From Pelagimonas varians (GTDB taxonomy: Bacteria > Pseudomonadota > Alphaproteobacteria > Rhodobacterales > Rhodobacteraceae), in assembly GCF_003208435.1 (NCBI RefSeq), contig NZ_QKMF01000003.1, positions 1 through 64,000 on the forward strand: a stretch of 64,000 nt of DNA, written 5' to 3'. Each line of letters opens with the position of its first letter. Within the stretch, counting starts at the first letter, position 1. The notes below the pieces were generated by a model. It was not told the origin of the DNA and made no database searches. It saw only the letters and a program-made list of their open reading frames with translations. Below are positions 61,610 to 64,000 of this stretch, piece by piece. Position numbers and translations under genes: made by a program.

Positions 61610-64000
61610 TTAGCCCAAGGCGTCGTTACACCGCTTGCAGGTGCCGGCATGTTTGTGCTGTCCGACATCTGGCAGGATTTTCCAACAGCGCTGACACTTT
61701 TCACCATCGGCCTTTTCAAACACCACGCCCACGCCTTCGGTTTCCGGCATGCGGAAGGCTTCGGCGGGCTGTGGATCACCTGACAGCGAAATTGCCGAGG
61801 TGATGCAGATGTCTTCAAAGTTGACAGATTTCAGCGCAGCCAAAGTATCGGCGTCGCGCACATGCACAACTGGTGCCGCTTCGAGAGAGGCCCCGATAAC
61901 CTTGTCCGTCCGTTGCACCTCAAGCGCGGCGGTCACGACACGGCGCACCTTGCGCACCTCGGCCCATTTTGCGGCCAAAGGTTCGTCCAGCCAATCCTTG
62001 GGCGTTTCAGGCATATCGATCAAGTGGACCGAGCTGGCCTCGCCGGGGAAGCGCTCTAGCCAGACTTCTTCCATGGTGAAGACCAGGATTGGCGCAAGCC
62101 ATGTGGTCAAGCGGTGGAACAAGATGTCCAGCACTGTGCGGCAGGCATTAGCGCGGTGGCTGTCGCCATCACAATACAGCGCGTCCTTGCGGATATCGAA
62201 ATAGAAGCTCGACAGATCAATCGTCGCAAAATTGAACACAGTCGAGAAAACGCCCTGAAAATCGAATTCCGAGTAGCCCTTGCGCACCTGATGGTCGATT
62301 TCGGCAAGACGGTGCAGCATCAAGCGTTCAAGTTCCGGCATCTCTTCGACAGGAACGCGCTGCTCTGGTTTGAAATCGTTCAGCGCGCCAAGCATATAGC
62401 GCATGGTGTTGCGCAAGCGGCGATAGCTGTCTGCCACGCCTTTCAGGATTTCCGGCCCGATCCGCTGGTCGACCATGTAATCGGTCTGGGCAACCCAAAG
62501 ACGCAAGATATCCGCGCCATATTGTTGGATGACCTTTTCCGGCACGATAGTATTGCCGAGCGATTTGGACATCTTGTTGCCCTTTTCGTCCAGCGTAAAG
62601 CCATGTGTGACCACGTTGCGATAGGGCGCGCGGCCCAAGGTGCCACAGGCTTGTAGCAGCGATGAGTGGAACCAACCTCGGTGTTGGTCGGTGCCTTCCA
62701 TATAGACATCGGCGATGCCGTCTTCGCTGCCGTCTTCGCGGTCGCGCAAGACAAAGGCGTGGGTGGTGCCACTGTCGAACCACACATCGAGAACGTCGAA
62801 CACTTGATCGTAGTCGTCGGGGTTTACGTCGCTGCCAAGGAAGCGTTCTTTTGCCCCATCGGCATACCAGCAATCTGCGCCTTCGACTTCAAACGCGGCC
62901 GCAACGCGGGCGTTCACGGCATCATTGCGCAACAGAAAATCGGGATCGGTGGGCAGCAGGCCTTTGCGTGTAAAGCAGGTTAGCGGAACCCCCCAAGCGC
63001 GTTGGCGTGACAGCACCCAGTCCGGGCGCGCTTCGATCATGGAATACAGGCGGTTGCGGCCGGTTTGTGGCCACCATTTCACGAGCTCGTCGATCGAATT
63101 GAGCGCGCGCGAGCGGATGGTTTTGCCATGCGTGTCCAGCCCGTCACCCACTTCGCGATCAACCGACGCAAACCACTGCGGGGTGTTGCGATAGATGATC
63201 GGTGCTTTGGAGCGCCACGAATGCGGATAGCTGTGCGCCACGCGGCCGCGGGCGATGATGCCGCCCGCTTCGACCAGCTTGGCAATCACAGCGTTGTTGG
63301 CTTTTCCTTCTTTGCCTTTTTGGTCAAAGACCCTCATGCCCGCAAAGAACGGAACGTGGCTCAGGAATTCGGATTCCTCGCCGACGTTATGTGTCATCCG
63401 GTCCAGCCAGTTGCGCGCAACAAAGCATTCATAGTCTTCTTGGCCGTGGCTGGGGGCGGTGTGCACAAATCCGGTGCCCGCGTCATCGGTGACGTGGTCG
63501 CCGTCGATCATCGGAACATCATAGTCCCAATACCCGTCTGCACCGTCCATACCGTTGAAGGGGTGGGCAAGAACCAAGCCGTCAAGCTCATCCGCTGCGA
63601 CATCGCGCACGCGCTTGAACTGGCCTTCTTCGAGGCGGGCTGCGGTAAAGACGTCCGCTGCCAAAGTATCGGCTAGAATGTATGTTTCGCCTGCCGCACA
63701 CCAGCATTCTTCCGGTGTTCCGGTGACTTCGTACAGGCCATAGGAAATGCCTTTGCCAAAGGCGACAGCCTTGTTGGACGGGATCGTCCACGGGGTTGTT
63801 GTCCAGATCACAACGCGGGCCGTGGCCAGATCGCCAGAGCCATTCTGGACCTTGAAGGGCACCCAGATCGTGTGGCTTTTGTGATCGTGGTATTCAACCT
63901 CGGCCTCGGCCAAGGCGGTCTTTTCAACCGGCGACCACATAACGGGCTTGGAGCCTTGATAAAGCGTGCCATTCATCAAAAACTTCATGAATTCTTCGGC
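61610..64000 (-). CDS. ileS: Isoleucyl-tRNA synthetase, C-terminal four-fifths (runs off right edge)
   Basis: This class I synthetase charges tRNA-Ile. The frame is open to the last base, so the N-terminus with the HIGH motif is outside the window; about 796 residues are seen. The editing domain (TTPWTIPSNKAVAFG, then DDAGTGFVHTAPSHGQEDYE) is present. The catalytic KMSKS is in DEKGNKMSKSLGNT. The C-terminal zinc finger has four Cys in CQRCWKI and GTCKRCNDALG. No damage is seen. Confidence 0.96.
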   Translation of the reverse strand, partial: AEEFMKFLMNGTLYQGSKPVMWSPVEKTALAEAEVEYHDHKSHTIWVPFKVQNGSGDLATARVVIWTTTPWTIPSNKAVAFGKGISYGLYEVTGTPEECWCAAGETYILADTLAADVFTAARLEEGQFKRVRDVAADELDGLVLAHPFNGMDGADGYWDYDVPMIDGDHVTDDAGTGFVHTAPSHGQEDYECFVARNWLDRMTHNVGEESEFLSHVPFFAGMRVFDQKGKEGKANNAVIAKLVEAGGIIARGRVAHSYPHSWRSKAPIIYRNTPQWFASVDREVGDGLDTHGKTIRSRALNSIDELVKWWPQTGRNRLYSMIEARPDWVLSRQRAWGVPLTCFTRKGLLPTDPDFLLRNDAVNARVAAAFEVEGADCWYADGAKERFLGSDVNPDDYDQVFDVLDVWFDSGTTHAFVLRDREDGSEDGIADVYMEGTDQHRGWFHSSLLQACGTLGRAPYRNVVTHGFTLDEKGNKMSKSLGNTIVPEKVIQQYGADILRLWVAQTDYMVDQRIGPEILKGVADSYRRLRNTMRYMLGALNDFKPEQRVPVEEMPELERLMLHRLAEIDHQVRKGYSEFDFQGVFSTVFNFATIDLSSFYFDIRKDALYCDGDSHRANACRTVLDILFHRLTTWLAPILVFTMEEVWLERFPGEASSVHLIDMPETPKDWLDEPLAAKWAEVRKVRRVVTAALEVQRTDKVIGASLEAAPVVHVRDADTLAALKSVNFEDICITSAISLSGDPQPAEAFRMPETEGVGVVFEKADGEKCQRCWKILPDVGQHKHAGTCKRCNDALG

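Noticed and set aside
1-64000. CRISPR array
   Set aside because: No series of regularly spaced repeats was seen; the only repeats are pairs or tandem tRNAs.

Overview
The window looks like chromosomal DNA of a marine alphaproteobacterium of the Rhodobacteraceae (roseobacter group). The evidence is the gene order pcm-tolC-popZ-like, the DUF6280-efp pair, the LolC/LolD pair, a class II fructose bisphosphatase (glpX) next to recJ, a TRAP transporter, and the overall codon style. The genus cannot be fixed from the sequence alone.

The window has two parts. Positions 567-34507 appear to be a large island inserted in a tRNA-Cys gene. The intact tRNA-Cys (34461-34534, minus strand, anticodon GCA) contains a stretch of 58 bases that is repeated exactly at 567-624, 33,883 bases upstream. 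A tyrosine integrase (33303-34373) sits beside the intact tRNA, preceded by a small Xis-like gene and a large primase/SF3-helicase gene. This is the standard arrangement of an integrative element or satellite. No conjugation or capsid genes are visible. Left of the repeat is the 3' end of an IS5-family insertion sequence (1-505).

The island cargo falls into blocks. At 0.7-2.2 kb there is a MazG-like pyrophosphohydrolase and HNH nuclease pair. At 2.8-5.2 kb there is an AT-rich pair of unknown exported proteins. At 5.6-8.3 kb there are a small membrane protein, a serine recombinase with an inverted-repeat site, and a DUF4268 PD-(D/E)XK-like protein. At 9.1-13.5 kb a TetR regulator precedes a DUF1254/DUF1214 protein, an exported esterase, a tiny exported protein and a lipoprotein hydrolase. 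At 14.2-16.4 kb there is an operon of three exported proteins (jelly-roll-like, YHYH, PEBP). At 16.8-24.8 kb there is a complete peptide-type ABC transporter with a divergent LysR regulator and an M20 amidohydrolase. At 24.8-27.7 kb there is a LeuC/LeuD-type dehydratase operon led by a haloacetate-dehalogenase-type hydrolase. At 29.0-34.4 kb lies the replication/integration module. Between blocks are several 0.4-1.3 kb stretches of apparently decayed DNA, two of which share a 21-base repeat.

From 34.5 kb to the right end the sequence is ordinary core chromosome: pcm, tolC, a PopZ-like gene, DUF6280, efp, GNAT, ygfZ, a family 2 glycosyltransferase, an MsbA-like exporter overlapping a tyrosine phosphatase, a class V aminotransferase, hisC-like, lolC, lolD, a small DMT transporter, two cytochrome c lipoproteins, a ceramidase-family membrane protein, glpX, recJ, two identical tRNA-Glu genes, a second YHYH protein, a MocR-type regulator, DUF983, a DctPQM-type TRAP transporter, trmL and the C-terminal part of ileS, which runs off the right edge. 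Functions are assigned from motifs and family resemblance read by eye; no database search was run.
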